Counted from the stretch's first letter, positions 1-5,482 are shown. The stretch is DNA of 5,540 nt from an uncultured Elusimicrobia bacterium (GCA_900321055.1 ONUQ01000005.1:1-5540), one strand, 5' to 3'. The notes: generated by a model not told the origin, from the letters alone. Program-made: numbers and translations.

Positions 1-74
1 GTGTTCAGTTTCATCCGGAATCGGTTTTAACTCCGCAAGGATATACTATTATAAAAAACTTTTTAGTAAATTAA
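1..74 (+). CDS. trpG: Anthranilate synthase glutamine amidotransferase subunit, C-terminal end (partial)
   Basis: Only the last 23 full codons are in the window, read from base 3 to the TAA at 72-74. They begin VQFHPES, the signature that carries the catalytic His (bases 12-14) and Glu (18-20) of the Cys-His-Glu triad in class I glutamine amidotransferases. The tail SVLTPQGYTIIKNFLVN fits the usual TrpG/PabA ending (family knowledge). These subunits release ammonia from glutamine for anthranilate or aminodeoxychorismate synthase in the cytoplasm. The trpD and trpC genes downstream on the same strand favour TrpG over PabA, carbamoyl-phosphate synthase or GMP synthase. The 5' part lies outside the window, so I cannot tell whether it is free-standing or fused to TrpE. 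Confidence 0.85.
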   Translation, partial: VQFHPESVLTPQGYTIIKNFLVN

Positions 75-82
75 AAAGTTTT
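55..82 (+). other. AT-only hairpin overlapping the trpG stop codon
   Basis: AAAACTTTTTA (55-65) and TAAAAAGTTTT (72-82) are perfect 11-nt inverted repeats around a 6-nt loop. The stem includes the last trpG codons, and the TAA stop falls at the loop/3'-arm junction. It could be a weak attenuator or an RNA-processing site between trpG and trpD. It has only one G-C pair and ends in just four T, so it is a poor intrinsic terminator. Confidence 0.4.
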
Positions 83-119
83 CGTAGTAAAATACAACAA
101 ATCGCGAAGAGCTTTCCAA

Positions 120-236
120 GACATTAAGATTTGAGGTGAAACGAAGTATTTACCGACTGTAATGTATAGGAAGTATAGCGGAGCGAAGAGTACATAAGGA
201 AGGCAAATACAAAGTTGTAGAGCAAATATTAATGTC
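120..236. repeat. 117-bp structured intergenic element with 14-nt terminal inverted repeats
   Basis: GACATTAAGATTTG (120-133) pairs with CAAATATTAATGTC (223-236) at 13 of 14 positions. Inside, GTATTTACC (146-154) pairs with GGCAAATAC (202-210) with one mismatch. Inside that, ATGTAT (162-167) pairs with GTACAT (190-195) with one G-U. The result is three nested helices separated by internal loops. The interior looks richer in G and purines than the flanks. There is no open frame of note, no tandem Trp codons, and no T-box hallmarks that I can recognise. It may be a MITE-like or other dispersed palindromic repeat, or a structured RNA inside the trp transcript. I see no clear target-site duplication. 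Confidence 0.5.
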
Positions 237-252
237 GTTATAAGTCGTTTTA

Positions 253-257
253 AGGAG
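253..257 (+). promoter_or_regulatory. Shine-Dalgarno of trpD
   Basis: AGGAG lies six bases before the ATG at 264 and is among the clearest ribosome binding sites in the window. It lies outside the 120-236 element, so the fold should not directly occlude it. Confidence 0.8.
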
Positions 258-263
258 AAAAAG

Positions 264-1274
264 ATGATAAAAGAAGCAATAGTAAAAGCAGTATCAAAAC
301 AAAACTTAACTTACAACGAGGCAGAAACTGTAATAGATGAAATAATGAGCGGTCAGGCAAGCCAAATACAAATGTCGGCTTTTTTAACTGCTATGTCCGT
401 AAAAAAAGAAACGATAGAAGAAATTACGGGTTCGGCAGCAGGTATGAGAAAACATTGTGTAAAACTTCTCAATGATATGGATATACTGGAAATTGTGGGA
501 ACCGGAGGAGATAAATCCAACTCTTTTAATATTTCAACAACATCCGCTTTTGTTGTATCTGCAACGGGAATACCTGTTGCAAAACACGGCAACAGAGCTG
601 CATCAAGTAAATGCGGTGCTGCAGATGTTTTGGAATCTCTCGGAGCAAAAATAACAATATCACCGGAAAAAAGTAAACAAATTTTAGATAAAATAAATTT
701 TTGTTTCTTGTTTGCACAAAATTATCATATAGCAATGAAATATGTTGCTCCGGTAAGAAAAGAGTTAGGTATAAGAACGATATTTAATATTTTAGGACCG
801 TTGGTAAACCCTGCAGGTGCAAGTATGCAGTTATTAGGTGTATATGATAAAGATTTAATTGAACCGATGGCACATGTGTTATCTAATTTAGGTGTTAAAA
901 GTGCTATGGTTGTATACGGAACGGACGGGCTTGATGAAATTTCTGCAAGTTCCGTAACAAAAGTATGTGAAGTTGTTAACGGTAACTATAAAACTTACGA
1001 ACTTGAACCGGAACATTTTGGTATGAAAAAATGTAAAAAAGAAGATTTATTAGGCGGAACACTGCAAGAAAATGCAAAAATTACAATAGATATTTTATCG
1101 GGAGCAAAAGGTGCAAAAACAGATGCGGTTATATTAAATTCGGCAGCAGCAATCCATATTGCAAAACCTGAAATTTCAATGAACGATGCAATTAACATTG
1201 CAAAAGAAGTTATTGATAGTAAAAAAGCTCTAAAACAATTAGAAATGTATGTTAAATTATCAAATGAGGAATAA
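264..1274 (+). CDS. trpD: Anthranilate phosphoribosyltransferase
   Basis: This 336-residue cytoplasmic protein, of normal family length, transfers the phosphoribosyl group of PRPP to anthranilate, the second committed step of tryptophan synthesis. The N-terminal helical domain (about 1-70) is followed by the PRPP-binding glycine loop GTGGD (79-83) with SNSFNIST directly after it. Next come KHGNRAASSKCGAAD (107-121), which lines the anthranilate and PRPP sites, and the VRKELGIRTIFNILGPLVNP block, which includes the conserved Arg and the FN-LGPL-NP signature. A GLDEIS motif follows, involved in metal/PRPP binding in the family. It is free-standing rather than fused to TrpG. The start is well supported by AGGAG at 253-257, six bases before the ATG. 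It is flanked by trpG and trpC on the same strand, and a structured 189-base spacer separates it from trpG. Confidence 0.97.
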   Translation: MIKEAIVKAVSKQNLTYNEAETVIDEIMSGQASQIQMSAFLTAMSVKKETIEEITGSAAGMRKHCVKLLNDMDILEIVGTGGDKSNSFNISTTSAFVVSATGIPVAKHGNRAASSKCGAADVLESLGAKITISPEKSKQILDKINFCFLFAQNYHIAMKYVAPVRKELGIRTIFNILGPLVNPAGASMQLLGVYDKDLIEPMAHVLSNLGVKSAMVVYGTDGLDEISASSVTKVCEVVNGNYKTYELEPEHFGMKKCKKEDLLGGTLQENAKITIDILSGAKGAKTDAVILNSAAAIHIAKPEISMNDAINIAKEVIDSKKALKQLEMYVKLSNEE

Positions 1275-1342
1275 AAAACAGAAGATTAGAGAAAAATCGG
1301 AATATCGGTAATGTCTGAAAAATAAATGACAAAGAGGATATA

Positions 1343-2122
1343 ATGATACTTGATGATATAGTAATAAAACAAAAAGAAAGAATAGCAAAAGAGAAAAAAG
1401 AAAAAAATATAGAAAGTTTAAAACTGGAAGTTTTGAATATTTCTTTAGGTGAAAAGTTCTTTTTTGAAGAATCTTTAAGAGTTAAAGATTTTTCTTTTAT
1501 ATGTGAAATAAAAAAAGCATCTCCTTCAAAAGGAGTTATAGTTGAAAAGTTTCCTTATATTGATATAGCACAAGAATATGAAACAGCCGGTGCTTCTGCA
1601 ATATCAGTCCTTACGGAACCAAACTTTTTTAAAGGTAATGATAAATATTTGAAAGATATTTCCAGTATCGTAAATATTCCTGTTTTAAGAAAAGATTTTA
1701 TTATTGACGAATATCAAATATATCAGGCAAAACTTATCGGTGCAGATGCAATTTTACTTATATGTGCAATTCTTGACGAAACAACTCTAAAAAACTTTTT
1801 ACATTTAGCAAAAAGTTTAAAATTAAGTTGTCTTGTTGAAACACATAATGAAGAGGAAATAAAAAAAACATTAAACATCGGAGCCGACATTATAGGTATA
1901 AATAATAGGGATTTAAAAACTTTTACCGTTGATATTAATACATCTTTAAAGTTAAGAAAATTGATTCCGTCAAACAAAATTTTAATTTCCGAAAGCGGAA
2001 TAAAAACCGCAGAAGATATAAGAATATTGAAAGATAGCGGATTTAACGGAGCTCTAATCGGTGAAAGTATGATGTTAAGTGATAATAAGATTGAATTTCT
2101 GTCTAAACTAAGAAACATTTAA
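1343..2122 (+). CDS. trpC: Indole-3-glycerol-phosphate synthase
   Basis: This 259-residue (beta/alpha)8-barrel enzyme converts CdRP to indole-3-glycerol phosphate with loss of CO2 and water. All family landmarks are present: EIKKASPSKG (55-64, catalytic Glu and Lys), the GASAISVLTEP strand (83-93) followed by FFKG, LRKDF (115-119, catalytic Lys), VETH (165-168, catalytic Glu), INNRDL (186-191), SESG (216-219) and the phosphate-binding GALIGESMM end (236-244). The length matches a monofunctional TrpC, with no fused TrpF domain. The start is supported by GAGG at 1334-1337, five bases before the ATG. It follows trpD after 68 bases with no evident terminator, so the two are probably co-transcribed. 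It is the last trp gene here. The next gene is convergent, so trpF, trpB and trpA must lie elsewhere or upstream. Confidence 0.97.
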   Translation: MILDDIVIKQKERIAKEKKEKNIESLKLEVLNISLGEKFFFEESLRVKDFSFICEIKKASPSKGVIVEKFPYIDIAQEYETAGASAISVLTEPNFFKGNDKYLKDISSIVNIPVLRKDFIIDEYQIYQAKLIGADAILLICAILDETTLKNFLHLAKSLKLSCLVETHNEEEIKKTLNIGADIIGINNRDLKTFTVDINTSLKLRKLIPSNKILISESGIKTAEDIRILKDSGFNGALIGESMMLSDNKIEFLSKLRNI

Positions 2123-2140
2123 TTATATTGTGATTTATAA

Positions 2141-2158
2141 GGAAAAATTTATTTTTCC
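2141..2158. terminator. Possible weak bidirectional terminator between trpC and the XRE gene
   Basis: GGAAAAAT (2141-2148) and ATTTTTCC (2151-2158) are perfect inverted repeats. Allowing for a tetraloop, this gives seven base pairs with a UUUA loop. It sits in the short gap between two convergent genes, 18 bases after the trpC stop, and overlaps the stop codon of the minus-strand gene. The stem is AT-rich with only two G-C pairs and no long U tract follows on either strand. Its position is what suggests termination. Confidence 0.35.
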
Positions 2159-2481
2159 AATACAATATTCATAATAGATAGCATTTTTTCTTTTTCTTCA
2201 AACGAAAGTTTTTTTGTTAGTGCCAGAAATTCTTTCTCAACATAAGTTTCTTTTTTAGGATTAATTTCATTAAACAATTGATAAAATTTTATTTTTAAAC
2301 CTTTAGATATTTTATATAAAGTTTCTAAAGATGCTGTTGCTTTTCCTGTTTCAATTCTTGCTATGAAAGAATAATCCATATCTATCTCAAAAGCTAATTC
2401 CTCAAGTGTCATTTTTTTTGATTTCCTTATGTTTCGTATTCTCTTGCCTATGTTTATATATATCTGTTGCATTTCATTCAT
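2149..2481 (-). CDS. XRE-family helix-turn-helix transcriptional regulator
   Basis: This 110-residue protein has a Cro/C1-type HTH in residues 12-70. It begins GKRIRNIRKSKKMTLEELA, the first helices of the fold. The segment DYSFIARIETGKATASLETL (36-55) follows, containing the recognition helix and the IE-G motif typical of the family, and then LYKISKGLKIKFYQLF. The C-terminal part (71-110) is charged and helical, with no recognisable ligand or peptidase domain. The start is set by AGGAT (2488-2492, read on the minus strand) six bases before the ATG; a second Met three codons later is too far from it. It is convergent with trpC and divergent from the glycosyltransferase genes. A role in controlling itself and the divergent promoter is a reasonable inference, but no target is shown. 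I cannot tell whether it is a housekeeping or an element-borne regulator. Confidence 0.9.
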   Translation of the reverse strand: MNEMQQIYINIGKRIRNIRKSKKMTLEELAFEIDMDYSFIARIETGKATASLETLYKISKGLKIKFYQLFNEINPKKETYVEKEFLALTKKLSFEEKEKMLSIMNIVLEK

Positions 2482-2554
2482 TATTGTATCCTATGATTAT
2501 GTTTTATTAGATATAAATATTGATTGTAAAACCAAAATTTGCATTCATGAAACT

Positions 2555-2563
2555 ATAATATCA
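2555..2563 (-). promoter_or_regulatory. Possible extended -10 promoter for the XRE gene
   Basis: Read on the minus strand this is TGATATTAT, an extended -10 (TGn) followed by TATTAT, one base off TATAAT. The spot where a -35 box is expected is AT-only and poor. Transcription would start near 2548 and give a leader of about 65 bases. In such AT-rich DNA this is a moderate prediction. Confidence 0.35.
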
Positions 2564-2592
2564 AGTTAAAATTGTTTTTAATATTGTTAAAA

Positions 2593-2624
2593 AAACAAAA
2601 ATATTGACTAATAAACAAAAATAT
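2593..2624 (+). repeat. Pair of 12-bp direct repeats across the promoter (candidate operator)
   Basis: AAACAAAAATAT occurs at 2593-2604 and again at 2613-2624. The 20-bp period is close to two helical turns. The first copy abuts and overlaps by one base the -35 box; the second fills much of the -35/-10 spacer. A repressor bound here would block the promoter. The divergent XRE protein is the obvious candidate, but that is inference, and A-rich repeats arise easily by chance in this DNA. Confidence 0.4.
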
Positions 2625-2632
2625 GATATTGT
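2604..2632 (+). promoter_or_regulatory. Sigma70-like promoter of the glycosyltransferase genes
   Basis: TTGACT (2604-2609), exactly 17 bases, then TATTGT (2627-2632) match five and four of six consensus positions with ideal spacing. The expected start of transcription is near 2639, about 60 bases before the first glycosyltransferase ATG. Two copies of a 12-bp direct repeat overlap the promoter, which suggests it is regulated. Confidence 0.55.
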
Positions 2633-2645
2633 AAAAAAAATTAAA

Positions 2646-2703
2646 ATGAGATTTATTTTGTATAAAAAATGAAGTTTAAAGAATGAAAATAAATAAAATA
2701 TGA
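2646..2703 (+). other. Chain of three minicistrons linked by ATGA overlaps ahead of the glycosyltransferase
   Basis: Three tiny open frames run head to tail: MRFILYKK (2646-2672), MKFKE (2669-2686) and MKINKI (2683-2703). Each TGA stop shares an ATGA with the next ATG, and the last overlaps the glycosyltransferase start at 2700. None has a clear Shine-Dalgarno, nor does the glycosyltransferase. The first ATG lies about seven bases from the predicted transcript start. Termination-reinitiation coupling is possible; chance is the main alternative because AATGA is common in such sequence. Confidence 0.3.
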
Positions 2704-3137
2704 ATAACAATATTTCAATTAGTATAGTAGTTCCAGTATATAATGTAGAAAAATATTTAAGACAATGTTTGGATAGTATTATAAATCAAACATTTAAAGA
2801 TTTTGAATGTATTTGTGTAAACGACGGTTCTACCGATAAATCGTTATCCATACTGCAGGAATATGCAAATAAGGATAATAGAATAAAGATAATATCACAA
2901 AAAAATATTGGTCTTGCCGGAGCCAGAAATACAGCATTATCTGTTGCATCCGGTAAATATGTGCTTTTTGTTGATTCCGATGATTATATAGATATAAATC
3001 TTTGTGAAGCATTGTATAAAGATGCCATAAAATATAATTCCGATATTGCTTTTGCCGAACGACTTGATTTTTATGATACTAAAGAAAAAAATGTTCCGTT
3101 TCCAAATGCCTTAACACAACAAAAAATATTGAAATAA
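2700..3137 (+). CDS. Family 2 glycosyltransferase, N-terminal catalytic half (gene split by a frameshift)
   Basis: These 145 residues are the GT-A nucleotide-sugar binding half of an inverting GT2 enzyme. Visible motifs are SIVVPVYNVEKYLRQCLDSI (8-27), VNDGSTD (40-46, nucleotide-binding Asp), KNIGLAGARN (68-77) and FVDSDDYI (90-97), whose DSD is the metal-binding DxD motif. Such enzymes add sugars to surface polysaccharide, LPS/capsule or glycoprotein glycans on the cytoplasmic face of the membrane; acceptor and sugar cannot be told from sequence. The frame ends at a TAA (3135-3137), far short of the usual 300 or more residues. The missing half continues immediately in the -1 frame. A promoter lies upstream, but no good ribosome binding site precedes this ATG. 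As written the product is truncated and probably inactive unless the frame is restored. Confidence 0.85.
   Translation: MNNNISISIVVPVYNVEKYLRQCLDSIINQTFKDFECICVNDGSTDKSLSILQEYANKDNRIKIISQKNIGLAGARNTALSVASGKYVLFVDSDDYIDINLCEALYKDAIKYNSDIAFAERLDFYDTKEKNVPFPNALTQQKILK
3121..3137 (+). other. Frameshift point in the split glycosyltransferase gene
   Basis: The upstream frame runs NALTQQK-ILK-stop through a run of six A (3121-3126). Adding one A there gives QQKNIEITDTNRFFYFYKM, which runs into the C-terminal half without a break. The downstream frame is open only back to the TAA at 3080-3082, so the shift must lie between about 3083 and 3134. The A run is the most economical site because both flanking peptides read naturally. 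A real one-base deletion, slippage during transcription, a phase-variable tract, or a sequencing/assembly error are all possible. Confidence 0.7.
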
Positions 3138-3169
3138 CTGATACTAATAGATTTTTTTATTTTTATAAA

Positions 3170-3808
3170 ATGCTGGTTTTTCTTTGTAGTGCTTGTGGAA
3201 AACTTATAAAAAGAGAACTTATTACATCAAATAATATATCTTTCTATAATGTTCGTAGAGTAGAAGACAAACCTTTTGAATCTTTACTTGCTTTATATAT
3301 TAATAATATTTCTGCAAATAACACAGTATGTTACAACTACAGATTAGATAATGCTACTTCGCTGTCAAAAAGTATAGATCTTATGGTCAAATCTGATTTG
3401 GAGAATTTAAAAACATTAAAAAAAGATGTTATAAACAGACAAAAAGATGATTATAGAATTATAAAAATAATTGATTTAGCTTTTTGTGATATACTTTTTG
3501 GATATTTTGATATTTGGAATTGCGGAAATCTTTCCAGATGTTCCGTAAAGGCAATAAAAGAACTTTTTCAATTAATAAAAAATGATTATTCCGAATTTTT
3601 TAATTTAAAAAGTATCTTGAATAATTGTGATAATAAAATAATAAAAATAAAGTATAACTTATTTTGTTTAGCATTAAAATATAATATTTATTTACTACCA
3701 AAAGTGATGAGAATTTCAAGAAACATTCCAAGAAATATACTTAAAGTATTTGGATATAAGAAATATATAATGAATCATTATATGATTGATGAAAATACAA
3801 AACTTTAA
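3170..3808 (+). CDS. Family 2 glycosyltransferase, C-terminal half (continuation after frameshift)
   Basis: These 212 residues, as counted from the first ATG, have no N-terminal nucleotide-binding domain. They match the later half of GT2 enzymes: CGKLIKRELI (9-18) corresponds to the common 'NKLYKRELL' stretch, VEDKPFES (31-38) carries the Glu-Asp pair expected at the catalytic base, and CYNYRLDNATSLSKS (54-68) is the usual 'YYYR...S.S' segment. A Lys/Arg-rich, partly hydrophobic tail follows. No Shine-Dalgarno precedes the ATG at 3170, and the frame is open well upstream of it, so this is almost certainly not an independent start. Joined to 2700-3137 by a one-base correction, the gene would encode about 369 residues, a normal size. 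It ends 29 bases before the likely start of the next glycosyltransferase and is probably co-transcribed with it. Confidence 0.75.
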   Translation: MLVFLCSACGKLIKRELITSNNISFYNVRRVEDKPFESLLALYINNISANNTVCYNYRLDNATSLSKSIDLMVKSDLENLKTLKKDVINRQKDDYRIIKIIDLAFCDILFGYFDIWNCGNLSRCSVKAIKELFQLIKNDYSEFFNLKSILNNCDNKIIKIKYNLFCLALKYNIYLLPKVMRISRNIPRNILKVFGYKKYIMNHYMIDENTKL

Positions 3809-3827
3809 TTATTAAATTTATTTTTAT

Positions 3828-3831
3828 GGAG
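3828..3831 (+). promoter_or_regulatory. Shine-Dalgarno that decides the start of the second glycosyltransferase
   Basis: GGAG is six bases before the ATG at 3838. The alternative upstream ATG at 3826 overlaps this motif and has only A/T in front of it, so it lacks a ribosome binding site. Confidence 0.7.
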
Positions 3832-3837
3832 TATAGT

Positions 3838-4659
3838 ATGAAAATAATGATAGCAGTTCCTACATATAACAGAGCAAAGTATATAGAAATTGTTGCCAAA
3901 TCGTTAAGTGAGTGTAAGTTTATTAACGATGCCGATGTTCGTGTGTATGATGATTGTTCAACTGAATTTCAAATTGATTTTCTTGAAGATCGGTTTAAAT
4001 GTATTAATGCAAAAATAATCAAAAGAAATATTAAAAATTCATGTGTTGAAGAAAATTATTTTGAAATGATGAAAGATTTTATAAATTCAAATAATGATGT
4101 TATGTTTATTTGCGATAGTGATTTATTGTTAAGGCCGGATTCGTTAGAGTTTTTACAAAACAATTTTAAATATACGGACGGTTTTATGTCATTCTATAAT
4201 TCAGACTTGCATCTGACAATTGAAGAGGGAACTTGTTTCTCATTAAAATTAGATATTGGACATGCCGGAATGTGTATGTCTAAAAAAATAGCATTGTTAT
4301 TTACAAATTTAAACAAACCAAAAATGGGAGATTTTAAGATGTGTAATTTTATGATGCGAAAAAATATAAGAATCCTTGTTCCCAAAAATAGTATGGTTCA
4401 ATATATTGGTATTAACGGAGATCACAATTCTATATTAACCGGTGTAGATTATAGTTCAACTTTTGAACCGATTTCACAACATAACAAACAAATAATTAAT
4501 GGATTTTCACCCATTATTGCAAATACCCAAACAAACTTCATAAAAAAACTTCTTTTTGAAGATAAATATAGAAGAGATGGCTTTTTTATACACCAACCAT
4601 TAAAACATATCTCTACTCAAAGATTAATAAAAAAAATTCAAAAATCAGAAATTATATAA
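3838..4659 (+). CDS. GT-A type glycosyltransferase (family 2-like)
   Basis: With the start at 3838 the protein has 273 residues. It begins directly with the first beta strand MKIMIAVPTYNRAKY (1-15), followed by VYDDCST (36-42, nucleotide-binding Asp), VMFICDSDLLLRPD (88-101, DSD as metal-binding DxD), and a later GDFKMCNFMM...VQYIGINGDHNS region resembling the acceptor-side end of GT2 domains. It likely acts on the cytoplasmic side of the membrane in surface glycan assembly; the sugar and acceptor are unknown. The frame is open from an ATG at 3826, but GGAG at 3828-3831 stands six bases before the ATG at 3838 and overlaps the earlier ATG, so 3838 is the better start. It follows the split glycosyltransferase closely on the same strand. 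There is no membrane segment or signal peptide. Its sequence is clearly different from the preceding GT2 gene, so it is not a simple duplicate. Confidence 0.85.
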   Translation: MKIMIAVPTYNRAKYIEIVAKSLSECKFINDADVRVYDDCSTEFQIDFLEDRFKCINAKIIKRNIKNSCVEENYFEMMKDFINSNNDVMFICDSDLLLRPDSLEFLQNNFKYTDGFMSFYNSDLHLTIEEGTCFSLKLDIGHAGMCMSKKIALLFTNLNKPKMGDFKMCNFMMRKNIRILVPKNSMVQYIGINGDHNSILTGVDYSSTFEPISQHNKQIINGFSPIIANTQTNFIKKLLFEDKYRRDGFFIHQPLKHISTQRLIKKIQKSEII

Positions 4660-4752
4660 ATATGAAAAATTTTAGGTTAAAATAATCTTTAATTTAATTA
4701 CTTATTATTTTCTTTTAGATAATATTTTGCAATAACAATTTTTTTAACCGAT

Positions 4753-4758
4753 TATAAT
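4753..4758 (+). promoter_or_regulatory. Candidate -10 box for the carbonic anhydrase gene
   Basis: A perfect TATAAT lies in the 197-base gap after the glycosyltransferases. The nearest -35-like sequence, TTGCAA (4727-4732), is 20 bases away, which is longer than ideal, and nothing better sits at 17. The predicted leader is about 95 bases. The rest of the gap is AT-only sequence with no ORF or strong hairpin. Confidence 0.4.
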
Positions 4759-4843
4759 ATCCGTAATATTTTATTATAGAAAGTTAAAATAAAAATTTGC
4801 TTTTATATTTAGTAAAATATTTACATTCAAATAAATATAACAT

Positions 4844-4848
4844 AGAGG
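4844..4848 (+). promoter_or_regulatory. Shine-Dalgarno of the carbonic anhydrase gene
   Basis: AGAGG with an eight-base spacer to the ATG at 4857. It decides against the in-frame TTG at 4797, which has no ribosome binding site. Confidence 0.7.
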
Positions 4849-4856
4849 TAAATATT

Positions 4857-5435
4857 ATGATTTCACAAGTTGCACAAAAAGAGTTGAACAAATTGTTAGA
4901 AGGAAATAAAAATTTTATATCGGGAAATCCTACCGCAAAAAATATGTGTTTAAAAACATTACAAAGTCTTGCATTGTATCAGGAACCGTATGCTTGTGTG
5001 TTAAGTTGTTCCGATTCCAGAGTAGTACCGGAAATAATATTTGATTGCGGTATAGGAGAACTTTTTGTCGTAAGAGTTGCAGGGATAGCAGTTGGTCCTA
5101 ATGTTAAAGAAAGTATTGAATATGCGGTTAAAAAGTTACATGTTCCGCTACTTATACTTTTAGGTCACGATGATTGCGGAGTTATGAAATATGCAAACGA
5201 ACAATATCCCGAAATGCCCGAACATTTTCAATCAATATTAAAGTGTGTGTATCCGGTTATAGACGGTAAAGGTAAATTTGATTGTAATAATGAGTTTGCA
5301 AGAAAACATACTTTATGGGTAGAAAAATATTTGCTTGATAATTCAACAATAATTAAAGATGCTGTTGATAGTGAAAAATTGTATATTGCAAAGTGCCATT
5401 TTTCTCACACTACAGGCAAAGTTGAATTGATATAA
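4857..5435 (+). CDS. Beta-class carbonic anhydrase
   Basis: This 192-residue cytoplasmic zinc enzyme interconverts CO2 and bicarbonate. CSDSR (51-55) supplies the first zinc Cys plus the Asp-Arg dyad, and GHDDCG (103-108) supplies the zinc His (104) and second Cys (107). Further family landmarks are LLEGNKNF (13-20), the GELFVVRVAG strand (67-76), the ESIEYAV helix (85-91) and the C-terminal KLYIAKCHFSHTTGKVEL segment, resembling the 'GaiYdl.TG.v' ending. Length is normal for bacterial beta enzymes. A TTG at 4797 would add 20 residues, but AGAGG at 4844-4848, eight bases before the ATG at 4857, and the conserved N-terminus point to 4857. It appears to be a separate transcription unit. A role in bicarbonate supply for carboxylations or in pH balance is general family knowledge; nothing local narrows it. 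Confidence 0.93.
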   Translation: MISQVAQKELNKLLEGNKNFISGNPTAKNMCLKTLQSLALYQEPYACVLSCSDSRVVPEIIFDCGIGELFVVRVAGIAVGPNVKESIEYAVKKLHVPLLILLGHDDCGVMKYANEQYPEMPEHFQSILKCVYPVIDGKGKFDCNNEFARKHTLWVEKYLLDNSTIIKDAVDSEKLYIAKCHFSHTTGKVELI

Positions 5436-5453
5436 TTTTATTTCAGTAAGAGT

Positions 5454-5482
5454 TTGACAAACCAAAAAAATAATAATAGAAT
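5454..5482 (+). promoter_or_regulatory. Near-consensus sigma70 promoter reading out of the window
   Basis: TTGACA (5454-5459) is a perfect -35 box. After exactly 17 bases comes TAGAAT (5477-5482), five of six matches to TATAAT. Transcription should begin near 5489, leaving at least 50 bases of leader before the window ends. GGAG at 5528-5531 near the end could serve a start codon just beyond it. This is the best promoter match in the window and lies only 18 bases after the carbonic anhydrase stop. Confidence 0.65.

Noticed and set aside
234..249. Direct repeat GTCGTT at 234-239 and 244-249, considered as a target-site duplication of the 120-236 element
   Set aside because: Both copies are on the right side of the element and no matching copy flanks the left end, so it does not have the layout of a duplication.
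75..263. trp leader peptide attenuator or T-box before trpD
   Set aside because: No tandem Trp codons in a short ORF, no recognisable T-box sequence, and no terminator with a U tract precedes trpD.
353..592. Minus-strand open frames inside trpD, trpC and the glycosyltransferases (also near 526-735, 995-1198, 1723-2118, 2830-3012 and 4194-4385)
   Set aside because: They lie entirely within well-supported genes on the other strand, have no recognisable motifs, and are antisense shadows.
3086..3092. Slippery heptamer A AAA AAT in the correct frame within the split glycosyltransferase
   Set aside because: A -1 slip here would join the halves, but the linking peptide (CSVSKCLNTTK) looks less like a glycosyltransferase than NVPFPNALTQQ in the current frame. 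I see no obvious stimulatory stem just downstream. The later A run explains the shift better.
4679..4711. Inverted repeat AAAATAAT / ATTATTTT after the second glycosyltransferase, a possible terminator
   Set aside because: Eight A-T pairs around a 17-nt loop without G-C pairs or a following U tract are expected by chance in this composition.
4797..4856. N-terminal extension of the carbonic anhydrase from a TTG start at 4797
   Set aside because: No ribosome binding site precedes the TTG, while AGAGG is well placed for the ATG at 4857 where family similarity begins.
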